This document shows positions 1 to 6,937 of a stretch of DNA of 17,022 nt, in pieces. Numbering within the stretch: position 1 is the first letter of the stretch; each line of letters begins with the position of its first letter. Under the pieces are notes generated by a model. That model saw only the letters and a program-made list of their open reading frames with translations, had not been told where the DNA came from and made no database searches. Both the position numbers and the translations under genes were made by a program. Source of the DNA: an uncultured Oscillospiraceae bacterium (lineage in GTDB: Bacteria; Bacillota; Clostridia; Oscillospirales; Ruminococcaceae); NCBI GenBank assembly GCA_900555435.1, contig USLH01000035.1, forward strand, positions 1 through 17,022, given 5' to 3'.

Positions 1-92
1 TACTTGCCGTCACCTTCAGAAATTGCAGAAACAGGGCACTCTGCTGCGCAAGCGCCGCAGCTGATGCACTCTTCGCCAATTGCATATGCCAT
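1..92 (-). CDS. 2[4Fe-4S] ferredoxin, N-terminal part
   Basis: This is the first 30 codons of a small bacterial ferredoxin, a soluble one-electron carrier in the cytoplasm; the gene runs off the left edge. The protein starts MAYAIGEECISCGACAAECP, which carries the first CxxCxxCxxxCP cluster motif (Cys9, 12, 15, 19). The second motif, expected at about residues 35-50 in this family of roughly 55 residues, lies outside the window. The ATG at 92-90 follows a strong AAGGAGGT site at 101-109. The gene has its own promoter and is probably monocistronic, although no terminator is visible between ricT and this promoter. The family call is very safe; the physiological partner cannot be told. Confidence 0.93.
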   Translation of the reverse strand, partial: MAYAIGEECISCGACAAECPVSAISEGDGK

Positions 93-100
93 GGGGATAC

Positions 101-109
101 ACCTCCTTT
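101..109 (-). promoter_or_regulatory. Ribosome binding site of the ferredoxin gene
   Basis: AAAGGAGGT on the minus strand lies 8 bases before the ATG at 92-90. It is close to the full anti-Shine-Dalgarno complement, as expected for a highly expressed ferredoxin, and it fixes the start of a gene too short to be seen otherwise. Confidence 0.85.
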
Positions 110-124
110 GATTCGCTTTCTCTT

Positions 125-152
125 ATTGTAACATATTCCGGGTAAAAATCAA
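125..152 (-). promoter_or_regulatory. Promoter of the ferredoxin gene
   Basis: On the minus strand there is a -35 TTGATT (152-147), a 16-bp spacer and a -10 TACAAT (130-125). The -10 is preceded by TG one base upstream, making it an extended -10. It sits in the 84-bp gap between the ricT stop and the ferredoxin start, in locally AT-rich DNA. This is a vegetative sigma-A type match by eye; no start site has been measured. Confidence 0.65.
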
Positions 153-176
153 GTGTTGTAAGGAAAAATTTACGAC

Positions 177-1034
177 TTATTCCGAATCATCGGGAAGGTC
201 AGTCCCCGGGCGGGGAGTCCGTTCGCCCCGGAGGGAGCGGACATCCTTGCGGTTATACTCGGAGGGAGCGGCGTCATCCTTGCCCTCCAGTGCCACTTTT
301 AAGACGCCGGTCAGGAGGTTTGCGTCCACAACGGTGCCTTTCCCGTCGGGGGTCTGGACGGTGCTGCCCACACGGGGGGTGATTTTGATGAGGGATTCAT
401 AGGCGTCCTGCTCATACTTTAAACAGCACATCAGCCGTCCGCAGGTGCCGGAGATCTTGGTGGGGTTTAAAGAAAGTCCCTGTTCCTTGGCCATTTTGAT
501 GGATACGGGCTGGAAGTCGCTTAAAAAGCTGGAGCAGCAGAAGGGACGGCCGCAGATGCCGAGCCCGCCCAGCATTTTTGCTTCGTCCCGGACGCCGATC
601 TGCCGCAGCTCGATGCGGGTACGGAAGACGCCGGCCAGATCCTTGACCAGCTCCCGGAAGTCGATGCGTCCGTCAGCAGTGAAGTAAAAGAGCACCTTGT
701 TGTTGTCGAAGGTGTATTCCACATCTACCAGGTTCATCTGGAGCTTATGCTTGGCGATCTTTTCCTGGCAGATCTGGAAGGCTTCCTTTTCCTTCCGGAG
801 ATTTTCCTCCAGCTGGGCCAGATCCTTTTTCGTGGCACGGCGGATGATGGGCTTTAAGGGGGCCACGATGTGGGCGTCGTCCACCTGCCGGTTGGGGATG
901 ACGACGCTGCCGCATTCCACGCCCCGCGCTGTCTCGACGATGACCTTTTCGCCCATGGGGATCCGCTCTCCGGCGGGGGAGAAGTAATAGGTCTTTCCTG
1001 TATTTTTAAAGCGAACGCCGATAATTTCCGTCAT
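177..1034 (-). CDS. ricT: RicT (YaaT), PSP1-domain Fe-S protein for RNA maturation
   Basis: This 285-residue protein matches RicT/YaaT, called the stage 0 sporulation or PSP1-domain family. In B. subtilis, RicT with RicA and RicF forms a complex that carries Fe-S clusters and helps RNase Y mature selected mRNAs; it influences sporulation, competence and biofilms. The sequence shows the N-terminal ITGVRF-like strand (IIGVRFKNTGKTYYFSP), a basic/acidic helix at about residues 68-95, and the PSP1 core with two cysteine-rich motifs: Cys161, Cys166-Cys167 and Cys198, Cys203-Cys204. These are the expected cluster ligands. The last 35 residues are polar and probably flexible. It is the last gene of the darA-holB-ricT row, 46 bp after the holB stop, with GGAAAGG about 11 bases before the ATG. 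ricA and ricF are not in the window. Confidence 0.93.
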   Translation of the reverse strand: MTEIIGVRFKNTGKTYYFSPAGERIPMGEKVIVETARGVECGSVVIPNRQVDDAHIVAPLKPIIRRATKKDLAQLEENLRKEKEAFQICQEKIAKHKLQMNLVDVEYTFDNNKVLFYFTADGRIDFRELVKDLAGVFRTRIELRQIGVRDEAKMLGGLGICGRPFCCSSFLSDFQPVSIKMAKEQGLSLNPTKISGTCGRLMCCLKYEQDAYESLIKITPRVGSTVQTPDGKGTVVDANLLTGVLKVALEGKDDAAPSEYNRKDVRSLRGERTPRPGTDLPDDSE

Positions 1035-1052
1035 AAAATTGAAAACCTTTCC

Positions 1053-1067
1053 GACCGCAGGGCGGTC
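1053..1067 (-). other. Perfect hairpin between holB and ricT
   Basis: GACCGC and GCGGTC (1053-1058 and 1062-1067) form a 6-bp GC-rich stem with a 3-base loop. It sits 19 bases upstream of the ricT start, just before the GGAAAGG ribosome binding site. No T-run follows in the minus direction, so it is not a terminator. It could be an mRNA processing or stability element separating holB and ricT translation. The structure is seen; the role is inferred. Confidence 0.4.
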
Positions 1068-1080
1068 TTTGCGCAGTGGG

Positions 1081-2043
1081 TCAAATTTCTTTCAGCTGTG
1101 CGCCGAACAGGGCCACCGTCAGCGGGCAGCCGGCATTATAAAAGAGCCGCTGGCGGATCCCGTCGATGCGGTCGTGCATGGCTGCAGCCCGCAGGGGGCT
1201 GATCTTTGAAGCGATGGGGGCAAGCTCCGGGTCGGCAGTCCCGCCGTAAGGAAGGGCAGCCAGACGGCCCAGAAGCCCGTCAAAATCCTGCAGAAGCTGC
1301 AGAAAGCCCGCCTTATCCCCTTCAAAAGGGGCGAGGGCGGAAACCACGTCAAACTCTTTCCCGTTCGCCAGGGCGGAGAGGAGGGAGAGAGCCTGTCCGT
1401 ACCGGCGGCGCACTGCTTCTTCTTCCAAAAAGCTGCGGCTGCGCCCTAAATTCCCGCCGCCGTAAAGGGCGGCGCGGTGAAGTTCTTTAGGATCGGTACC
1501 GGGAAATTGCGCTTCCAGCCAGCGTTCCGCCTGAGTTTCCGGGATCTCCAGGATCTCCAGACAGACGCAGCGGGAGGCGATGGTCTCCGGCAGCAGATCC
1601 CGGTTGTTGGCAGTCAGAAGGAAGACGGCGTAGGGGGGCGGCTCCTCCAGCACTTTCAAGAGGGCGTTGGCGGCGGCAGGGTTCATCTGCTCCGCATTTT
1701 CGATGAGAACCACCCGATGGTCGGCTTCGTTGGGGCGGATGAAGATCTCCTCCCGGAGGGTGCGGATCTGATCCACCAGAATGAAGTTCTTGTCCGAGGG
1801 CTTCTGCACCACGGTAAAGTCCGGATGGGCGTCGTGGGCGAATTTCAGGCAGTGGGGGCAGCGACCGCAGGGCTTTTCCTCCCCGGTGCAGAGGAGAGCC
1901 TGCGCAAAGATCCGGGCCAGCATCCGCTTTCCGGTCCCCTGCGTCCCGTGAAACAAATAAGCATGACTCAAACGCCGTCCGCCGGCTGCGGCTTTCAGCG
2001 TCTGAACCACCCGTTGATTCGATTGAAAGTCCGAAAAGCGCAT
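1081..2043 (-). CDS. holB: DNA polymerase III delta prime subunit
   Basis: This 320-residue AAA+ protein is the delta prime subunit of the clamp loader, which opens the beta clamp and loads it on primed DNA. Its first half has the clamp-loader order: Walker A GTQGTGK (Lys39), a four-cysteine zinc module (Cys52, Cys59, Cys62, Cys65), a Walker-B-like region (VVLIENAEQM), the NALLKVLEEPP sensor segment and the SRC motif (ASRC). The C-terminal half is poorly conserved, as usual for delta prime; length is normal. In clamp loaders delta prime is generally not the active ATPase, although here the P-loop looks intact. The ATG shares one base with the darA stop (TGATG), indicating translational coupling. 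DnaX is a close alternative, but the length and neighbours favour HolB. Confidence 0.92.
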   Translation of the reverse strand: MRFSDFQSNQRVVQTLKAAAGGRRLSHAYLFHGTQGTGKRMLARIFAQALLCTGEEKPCGRCPHCLKFAHDAHPDFTVVQKPSDKNFILVDQIRTLREEIFIRPNEADHRVVLIENAEQMNPAAANALLKVLEEPPPYAVFLLTANNRDLLPETIASRCVCLEILEIPETQAERWLEAQFPGTDPKELHRAALYGGGNLGRSRSFLEEEAVRRRYGQALSLLSALANGKEFDVVSALAPFEGDKAGFLQLLQDFDGLLGRLAALPYGGTADPELAPIASKISPLRAAAMHDRIDGIRQRLFYNAGCPLTVALFGAQLKEI

Positions 2044-2366
2044 CAGAGCTTCTCGAAGCGCTGAACGTCAGTGACAATGATAGTTGCGCCGCCTACGGTG
2101 ACTTCCACGGGGAAGGGGGTATAGGAGCCCATGCCGTAGCCTGCGGAGGAGGAAACCATCTGTTTGCGCTTTTTCGAGTGCTCGGCGATGATGCGGATGA
2201 CCTGATCCACGTTTTCGTCATCGGTGCAGATGAGGAAGGTGGTGTTTCCTGCCATCAGAAACCCGCCGGTGGAGGCCAGCTTGGTCGCAAAGAAGCCGTT
2301 TTGCGTCAATGCGCCGGAGACGGAGGAGCTGTCATCGCTGCTGATAATGGCGTAAATCAATTTCAT
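2043..2366 (-). CDS. darA: DarA/PstA-type cyclic-di-AMP receptor
   Basis: This 107-residue protein matches the DarA (YaaQ, PstA) family, trimeric PII-like proteins that bind cyclic di-AMP. It begins MKLIYAIISSDD and contains LASTGGFLMAGNTTFLIC, the hallmark strand-turn of the family, a basic segment (HSKKRKQM) and the C-terminal PVEVTVGGATIIV strand. DarA has no known catalytic activity; it is thought to relay the c-di-AMP level, and its targets are largely unknown. The ATG follows AAGGAGG with good spacing. It lies 49 bp after the YaaO-like gene and overlaps holB by one base. The darA-holB-ricT order is conserved in Firmicutes, but tmk, which usually precedes darA, and yaaR, which usually follows it, are missing. 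Confidence 0.94.
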   Translation of the reverse strand: MKLIYAIISSDDSSSVSGALTQNGFFATKLASTGGFLMAGNTTFLICTDDENVDQVIRIIAEHSKKRKQMVSSSAGYGMGSYTPFPVEVTVGGATIIVTDVQRFEKL

Positions 2367-2415
2367 GGAAGATACCTCCTTGAAGAATGGGAGAGCATTC
2401 GGATTTTATCCCCTT

Positions 2416-3753
2416 TCATTTTACCACTTTTACCGAAAAAATACCACTGTTTTGGAGAAGATTTTTTTCGGCTTTTCCGATCCGCTCCCCAGCGGCCAGA
2501 ATGGGGATGGCAGGTGGGCAGGTGATTTTTGTTTCCGCAGCGATCCGTCCTTCGCTTTCGGAGAGGGGCACTTCCTCCCATGGGGAAAAGGCGGCTTCCC
2601 GGAGGGTCAGCGCCGGGGCGGGAGCGGGGCAGCTCCCTTCGTATGGGAGGGGAGGCTTCCGGGGGAGCTTCAAAAGGGTGGCCTCCAGTCTTGAAAGGTG
2701 TCCGTCTGGGGTCTGGGGGGACAGCATCAGGACGATCTTCCCGCCGCCTGCGTATTCCGGTTCGATTTTTTCGCTTCTAAGAAGGGCGGCGGCCTCTTCG
2801 TGGGTGCAGCCCATGGCGAATGCGTCCAAGGTGAGCTTCGCCGGGTCAGTGACGCCGGGGAGGAGGGAGACGCTTTTTTCAGAAAGGCGGCAGCGCAGCC
2901 GGAAGGACCGCTCAGAAAGCCTTGCAAATTCTTCTTTTGCAGGGCCGGAAAGATAGGCGTTGCAGAGGTCTAAGGAGGCTAAGATCAGATAAGAGGGGCT
3001 GGTGGAGCCGAACAGCGCCATCCAGCGTTTCAGCTCCTCTTTTTCGATGGAGCGGCTGTGAAGATAGCCGGCTCCGGTCAGGGCGGGAAGGCTCTTGTGA
3101 GCGCTGTCGCAGCAGAGGTCGGCGCCCAGAGTCATGGGGTGGCGGTCTTCGGGGAGGAACCGCAGGTGGGCGCCGTGGGCGTTGTCGACCAGCAAAAGGG
3201 CATTCCGGCGGTGGACTTCGGAAGAGATCCTTTGAATATCGGCTTCCCTGCCGAAATAGTCGGGGCTGGTGAGGTAAACGGCTTTTATTTCCGGATCGGA
3301 ATCCATGGCGGCGGCGATCTCAGCGGCTGTGACCGGTCTTGCAAGGCCCACGGAGGGGTCGTATTCCGGGAAGAGCCAGACTGGCTGCCAGTCCAGAAGG
3401 ATGCAGGCGTGGATCAGGGCAATGTGGGCGTTCCGAACGGCAAGGAGTTTCCCACCCCGTGCTTTGGCGGCGGCGACCATGGCAAGGATGGATAGAGTGG
3501 AGCCGCCGGCGGAAAAGCAGGTGCAGTCGGCATCATAGAGGGAAGCGGCAATCCGCTCCGACTCCCCGATGATGCCGGTCGCTTCAAAAAGGGCGTCAGC
3601 GCCTTTGATCTCGGTGAGGTCAAGAGAAAAGGGCAACTCTTCCCAGAGACTGCCCTGCATGGCGGATCGGCCCTTGTGACCGGGCATATGAAGACGGGCG
3701 ATGCCCTGGCTGCGGTAAGCGGCCAGAAAGTCGCAAATGGGGGTCAGTGACAT
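2416..3753 (-). CDS. YaaO-like PLP-dependent Orn/Lys/Arg decarboxylase family protein
   Basis: This 445-residue fold-type I PLP enzyme belongs to the Orn/Lys/Arg decarboxylase family in its short form without a CheY-like N-terminal domain. Landmarks are LHMPGHKG at about 21-28, FSAGGSTLSI (80-89) for phosphate binding, LTSPDYFG (161-168), VDNAHGAH (Asp190 for the pyridine nitrogen, His193) and DSAHKSLPALTGAGYLH with Lys220 as the expected Schiff-base lysine. The C-terminal domain has CPPAIPILAAGERI, the counterpart of the family's YPPGIP. The substrate (arginine, lysine or ornithine, for polyamine synthesis) cannot be read from sequence, and YaaO itself is poorly characterised. It starts 10 bp after the corA stop behind GGGAGG and precedes darA, as yaaO does in B. 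subtilis. The last 20 residues are encoded by unusually AT-rich DNA. Confidence 0.88.
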   Translation of the reverse strand: MSLTPICDFLAAYRSQGIARLHMPGHKGRSAMQGSLWEELPFSLDLTEIKGADALFEATGIIGESERIAASLYDADCTCFSAGGSTLSILAMVAAAKARGGKLLAVRNAHIALIHACILLDWQPVWLFPEYDPSVGLARPVTAAEIAAAMDSDPEIKAVYLTSPDYFGREADIQRISSEVHRRNALLLVDNAHGAHLRFLPEDRHPMTLGADLCCDSAHKSLPALTGAGYLHSRSIEKEELKRWMALFGSTSPSYLILASLDLCNAYLSGPAKEEFARLSERSFRLRCRLSEKSVSLLPGVTDPAKLTLDAFAMGCTHEEAAALLRSEKIEPEYAGGGKIVLMLSPQTPDGHLSRLEATLLKLPRKPPLPYEGSCPAPAPALTLREAAFSPWEEVPLSESEGRIAAETKITCPPAIPILAAGERIGKAEKNLLQNSGIFSVKVVK

Positions 3754-3763
3754 GGGTTCCTCC

Positions 3764-4711
3764 CTATTTGAACATCTTGAACTTGATGAGCAGCACCAGT
3801 GCAGCCAGCGCCAGCACGCCGGAAACCAAAGTCGGGAACCACCACACCGGCACCTGCAGCCCCGACACGTTCATGCCGTAGTAGCTGAAGACCATGGTGG
3901 GGATGGTCATGAGGACGGTCACGGAGGTCAGCACCTTCATCACGATGTTTAGGTTGTTGGAGATGATGGAAGCGTAAGCATCCATGGTGCTGGCGAGAAT
4001 ATTGGTGTAGATCTCCGCCATCTCCATGGCCTGACGGATCTCGATGAGAACGTCCTGCATCAGATCTTCGTCTTCCTCGTAAAGGGTGACCAGGTTCCCC
4101 CGGGCGATCCGTTTTAGGGTGGCTTCGTTGGAACGGAGGGAGGTGGAAATGTAGACCAAGGATTTCTGTAAGCCCATCAGCTGGATCAGGGCTTCGTTTT
4201 TCATGGAGCCGTGCATCTGGGACTCCATGCTGCCGGAGATCCGTTCGATCATCCGCAGGTGAACAAGGAAGCGCTGGGCGATGCGGAAGAGGATGGTCAG
4301 GAGGAAACGGGTGCGCATCCGGGTCTGAACACCACGGACGGCGCCGGAGGCGAAGCTGTCTAATAAGGCGCTCTGCTTGGAGCTGATGGTGACGAAATAC
4401 TCCGGGGTGATGATAATGCCTAAGGGAATGGTGGTGAAGACAACGGAAGGGTCCTCCTCCACCTCTTCGTCGTCCTTTTCCACCTGATAGGGGACGTCGA
4501 CGACAACGAAGGTCTGATCCTCCTCTTTTTCGGTACGGGAGGTCTCCTCTTCGTCCAGAGATGCGCTGAGGAAGCCGGCATCCAGATGCATCTCGTCCCG
4601 GAGGTAGGATAACTCTTCGCTTGTGGGGCGCACCGCCATGGCCCAGCAGCCGGGCTCCTCTTTCGCCAACTGCACCATGTGATTGTCTACGGTTTTGTAG
4701 AAATTCAACAT
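3764..4711 (-). CDS. corA: CorA-family divalent metal ion transporter
   Basis: This is a membrane channel of the CorA Mg2+/Co2+ family, about 315 residues from the ATG at 4711 (MLNFYKTVD). A long cytoplasmic N-terminal alpha/beta domain and helical stalk precede two C-terminal membrane helices. The GMN selectivity signature sits at the end of the first helix (SYYGMN, residues 279-281), followed by a second helix ending in the basic tail KFKMFK. The family is pentameric. An in-frame ATG at 4723 would add MGVC; I prefer 4711 because AGGGAG lies only one base before the 4723 ATG and because related proteins start near MxNxYKT. The spacing to 4711 is, however, longer than usual. The start overlaps the end of the upstream P-loop gene, and the YaaO-like gene follows after 10 bp. 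Confidence 0.88.
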   Translation of the reverse strand: MLNFYKTVDNHMVQLAKEEPGCWAMAVRPTSEELSYLRDEMHLDAGFLSASLDEEETSRTEKEEDQTFVVVDVPYQVEKDDEEVEEDPSVVFTTIPLGIIITPEYFVTISSKQSALLDSFASGAVRGVQTRMRTRFLLTILFRIAQRFLVHLRMIERISGSMESQMHGSMKNEALIQLMGLQKSLVYISTSLRSNEATLKRIARGNLVTLYEEDEDLMQDVLIEIRQAMEMAEIYTNILASTMDAYASIISNNLNIVMKVLTSVTVLMTIPTMVFSYYGMNVSGLQVPVWWFPTLVSGVLALAALVLLIKFKMFK

Positions 4712-5298
4712 ACAAACACCCATTCTCCCTGTGATACAAGGATCCTCTTTAAGTTTTCTTCCACGGACTTTGTTCCATCCAGCACAACGATGGGACAGTT
4801 CAATCTTTTTGCGCTCATCTCCACCTCTTTCGGATCACGGCTTTTGGAAGCTGCGCGGAACTCCATCTGCTGCAGGTACATATCTCCGCCGGGCAAAACC
4901 CTTTCGCCAAACCGTTTTTCTTCCCGTATCCGGATCCTCTTGAGCCGCTCTTCCGGCGGCGTTTGTACGAGGAAGGCGAGATCGATGCGGGAAAGAATGG
5001 CTTCGTTCCAATTCATCGTTACACTGGACAGAATAAATCTGGGGTGAATCCGGAAATCGTTTATCAGCGCATTCTGAACCTCTTCTTTTGTCCTTGAAGC
5101 AGAAAAAGGAATGGTTCCCAAGGGCTCTGTAACAGGAAGCCCGTTCGGATCCATAGCCCATTTTCGTGATTCTTTTTGCTCCGGGAAATAGTAGTCCTCT
5201 GCATCCATCTCAAAATAGTCCGTTTGTTTTGCCAGTGCGTGCGCAAGTGTGGACTTTCCGCTTCCGTTCAGCCCAAAGAAAGAGAGCCCGTTTATCAT
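4705..5298 (-). CDS. Small P-loop ATPase / nucleotide-kinase-like protein
   Basis: This 197-residue P-loop protein starts at the ATG at 5298 (MINGLSFFGLNGSGKST), with Walker A GLNGSGKS at residues 9-16 (Lys15). The acidic EMDAEDYYF segment could hold the substrate site. A Walker-B-like strand (IDLAFLVQTPPEERLKRI) is followed by an arginine-rich lid (RIREEKRFGERV) and a C-terminal VVLDGT strand. This layout resembles small kinases of the adenylate/shikimate type (AAA_18-like); the substrate is unknown. An in-frame ATG at 5313 (MGVCS) is possible; neither start has a strong ribosome binding site. The gene is visibly AT-richer than its neighbours (28 of 60 G+C in 5041-5100) and is flanked by a 12-bp direct repeat, suggesting acquisition. 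It is not thymidylate kinase by motif. Confidence 0.75.
   Translation of the reverse strand: MINGLSFFGLNGSGKSTLAHALAKQTDYFEMDAEDYYFPEQKESRKWAMDPNGLPVTEPLGTIPFSASRTKEEVQNALINDFRIHPRFILSSVTMNWNEAILSRIDLAFLVQTPPEERLKRIRIREEKRFGERVLPGGDMYLQQMEFRAASKSRDPKEVEMSAKRLNCPIVVLDGTKSVEENLKRILVSQGEWVFVC
4713..4724. repeat. 12-bp direct repeat, copy 1 (corA 5' end)
   Basis: CAAACACCCATT on the plus strand occurs here and, identically and in the same orientation, at 5303-5314. The pair brackets the P-loop gene, about 590 bp apart. Similarity continues with mismatches (T-R-CAAACACCCATT, then pyrimidines). On the minus strand it reads AATGGGTGTTTG and lies over the possible MGVC starts of both genes. Confidence 0.6.
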
Positions 5299-5302
5299 GC
5301 TG

Positions 5303-5314
5303 CAAACACCCATT
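5303..5314. repeat. 12-bp direct repeat, copy 2 (5' end of the P-loop gene)
   Basis: This is the second exact copy of CAAACACCCATT. It lies just upstream of the start chosen for the P-loop gene and just downstream of the terminator of the sugar transferase. It could be a footprint of the insertion that brought in the gene, or a duplicated leader; both are inference. Confidence 0.6.
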
Positions 5315-5326
5315 TCCCGAATTTTG

Positions 5327-5362
5327 AAAAAAACAGCCGCAAGAGAACCTGCGGCCGTTTTT
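5327..5362 (-). terminator. Intrinsic terminator after the sugar transferase gene
   Basis: Reading the minus strand after the stop at 5365, AAACGGCCGCA and TGCGGCTGTTT form a stem of 10 pairs with one mismatch around an 8-base loop. The core is TGCGGC (5350-5355) with GCCGCA (5336-5341). A run of seven T follows on the minus strand. It separates the polysaccharide unit from the P-loop/corA/darA row. On the plus strand it is also followed by five T. Confidence 0.8.
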
Positions 5363-5364
5363 AG

Positions 5365-6789
5365 TCATTCCTGATTTTCCTCTTTGGAAGGATCCTCCGG
5401 GCCGAAAAGCTCCTCCCGGTGCTTCTCCAGATCGATGGGAAGCTCGCCGATGACACCTTCCGTGCTGTCGGATTTGAACAGTACCTTCACCGTCTGGAGC
5501 ATCAGCTTCAGGTCGACCCAGATGCTGTACTGTTCGATGTAAATGAGGTCTAAGATCAGCTTGTCCTTGGGGGTGGTGTTGTACTTCCCGAGGATCTGCG
5601 CCAAGCCCGTAAGGCCCGCCTTTACCTTTAAGCGGTAGCGGAACTCCGGGAGGACCTCCACATATTTTTCGGTGATCTCCGCCTGTTCGGGACGGGGGCC
5701 GACGACGCTCATTTCACCTTTTAAGATATTGATGAACTGAGGCAGTTCGTCGATGCGCAGCTTCCGGACGATCCGGCCCACCTTCGTGATCCGGTCATCG
5801 TCCTGCGAGGCCAGGCGCTTTTTGTTTTTGTCGGCGTCCACAATCATGGTGCGGAACTTCAGCACCTGGAAGATAGCGCCGTCTTTGGTCACACGGGGCT
5901 GCTTAAAGAAGACGGGGCCGCCGTCCTCCAGCTTGATGGCAAGGGCTTCGATGAGCATGATGGGGCTGGAAACGATCAGCGCCACCACGGAGACCAGAAT
6001 GTCCAGCGCCCGTTTTAAGACGCTCTGCTCAAAAGTAAGGCCGGTGACCCGGGAGGAGAGGACGGTCACGTCGTCTACCAGAACGTGGTGGGAGTGCTTG
6101 ACGATGATGTCCGCCAGCTCCGGAGTGAAGCAGACGTTTTTGTTGTGCTTGTAGCAGTATTCCAGAAGGCGTGCTTTATCGGCTTCCTTCAGGGCGTACA
6201 TGAAGATGGTCTGGTGATCCCGGATGGTCTGCTTGATGTTTTCATCAGTGACGGAGCAGAGGGTATGGATGTCGTACTGCTTTTTGTACTTGTTGATCTT
6301 GGAGACGAAGCTGACAAGCCCCTCTTTGTCGCCGTAGATGACCGCTACGCTTTCCGGGGGGTTCACCTGGAAATAGAGGAAGTTTCCTAAATAGGTGGCC
6401 AGATTGATGATAATGGTCTGGAGGATCACCACACCGAGGAAGGTGAACAGGTCTTCGATGAAGGGCGCCCGTTTTTCGTAGTTATAGAGCATGATGGCGA
6501 ACTGGAAATAGGTAATCAGGTCGGTGATTACCGTGGCGATGAGCACGGAGTAGACAATCTCCCGGCTTTTTTTGATGCCGATGGCAAAGCCGCCGTAGAT
6601 CTTAATAAAGCAGATGCCGGCGACGGCGAAGGTAGACATGGAAATAGCCGCCGTCCGGGAAGCCCGCCACAGTTCCCGTTCCGTGAGGCCGAAAAGCCCG
6701 AAAAAGACAGCGAAAAGTGCAACAAAGAAAAGTCCCTTAAAAGCAAGCAGAAACGTCCTCTGCAGTTTTTTGACAAACTGTTTGACCAT
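5365..6789 (-). CDS. Polyprenyl-phosphate sugar-1-phosphate transferase (initiating, WbaP/PssY type)
   Basis: This 474-residue membrane enzyme belongs to the bacterial sugar transferase family. Members move a sugar-1-phosphate from a nucleotide sugar to undecaprenyl phosphate, the first step in building capsule, exopolysaccharide or glycan repeat units. Four N-terminal hydrophobic helices (about 15-145) lead to a Rossmann-like middle domain (about 148-240). Another hydrophobic segment follows (LDILVSVVALIVSSPIMLIEAL), then the catalytic domain with KFRTM (311-315), LRIDELPQFINILKGEMS including the catalytic Asp347-Glu348 pair, and VGPRPE (363-368). The open frame extends to a TTG at 6822, but AAGGAAGGGG lies inside that extension, so the ATG at 6789 is the likelier start. 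It has its own promoter and terminator. The sugar is not predictable. Confidence 0.9.
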   Translation of the reverse strand: MVKQFVKKLQRTFLLAFKGLFFVALFAVFFGLFGLTERELWRASRTAAISMSTFAVAGICFIKIYGGFAIGIKKSREIVYSVLIATVITDLITYFQFAIMLYNYEKRAPFIEDLFTFLGVVILQTIIINLATYLGNFLYFQVNPPESVAVIYGDKEGLVSFVSKINKYKKQYDIHTLCSVTDENIKQTIRDHQTIFMYALKEADKARLLEYCYKHNKNVCFTPELADIIVKHSHHVLVDDVTVLSSRVTGLTFEQSVLKRALDILVSVVALIVSSPIMLIEALAIKLEDGGPVFFKQPRVTKDGAIFQVLKFRTMIVDADKNKKRLASQDDDRITKVGRIVRKLRIDELPQFINILKGEMSVVGPRPEQAEITEKYVEVLPEFRYRLKVKAGLTGLAQILGKYNTTPKDKLILDLIYIEQYSIWVDLKLMLQTVKVLFKSDSTEGVIGELPIDLEKHREELFGPEDPSKEENQE

Positions 6790-6827
6790 GGTTTTTGGTA
6801 CCCCTTCCTTCTCAGATCCCAAAAGAT

Positions 6828-6844
6828 CCGAATCGAAAATTCGG
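6828..6844 (-). other. Short hairpin in the sugar transferase leader
   Basis: CCGAAT (6828-6833) and ATTCGG (6839-6844) form a perfect 6-bp stem around a 5-base loop. It lies in the untranslated leader between the promoter and the ribosome binding site of the sugar transferase gene. No T-run follows. It may be an mRNA stability or regulatory element, or chance. Confidence 0.35.
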
Positions 6845-6898
6845 TAAAATTCTTAAAGAACGCAAGATAAATCCTGACGGAAATCTATTAGTCGGTTT

Positions 6899-6927
6899 AT
6901 TATACCACAGCTTCGGGAAAAATTCTA
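6899..6927 (-). promoter_or_regulatory. Promoter of the sugar transferase gene
   Basis: On the minus strand a perfect -10 TATAAT (6904-6899) is preceded by a 17-bp spacer and a weak -35 TAGAAT (6927-6922). It lies in the AT-rich 148-bp gap between the glycosyltransferase stop and the sugar transferase ATG, giving a leader of roughly 100 bases. A strong -10 with a poor -35 may mean an activator is used, or that the -35 is placed differently. Confidence 0.65.
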
Positions 6928-6937
6928 CCCCTGAGCG

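Noticed and set aside
1477..2064. 195-residue plus-strand open frame opposite holB
   Set aside because: No ribosome binding site and no recognisable domain; it is explained by codon bias of the opposite strand.
3744..4739. 331-residue minus-strand open frame over corA
   Set aside because: It is a Pro/Arg/His-rich shadow of the corA frame; corA itself gives a full protein with the GMN motif.
6790..6822. TTG-started extension of the sugar transferase
   Set aside because: The AAGGAAGGGG ribosome binding site lies inside the extension and serves the ATG at 6789.
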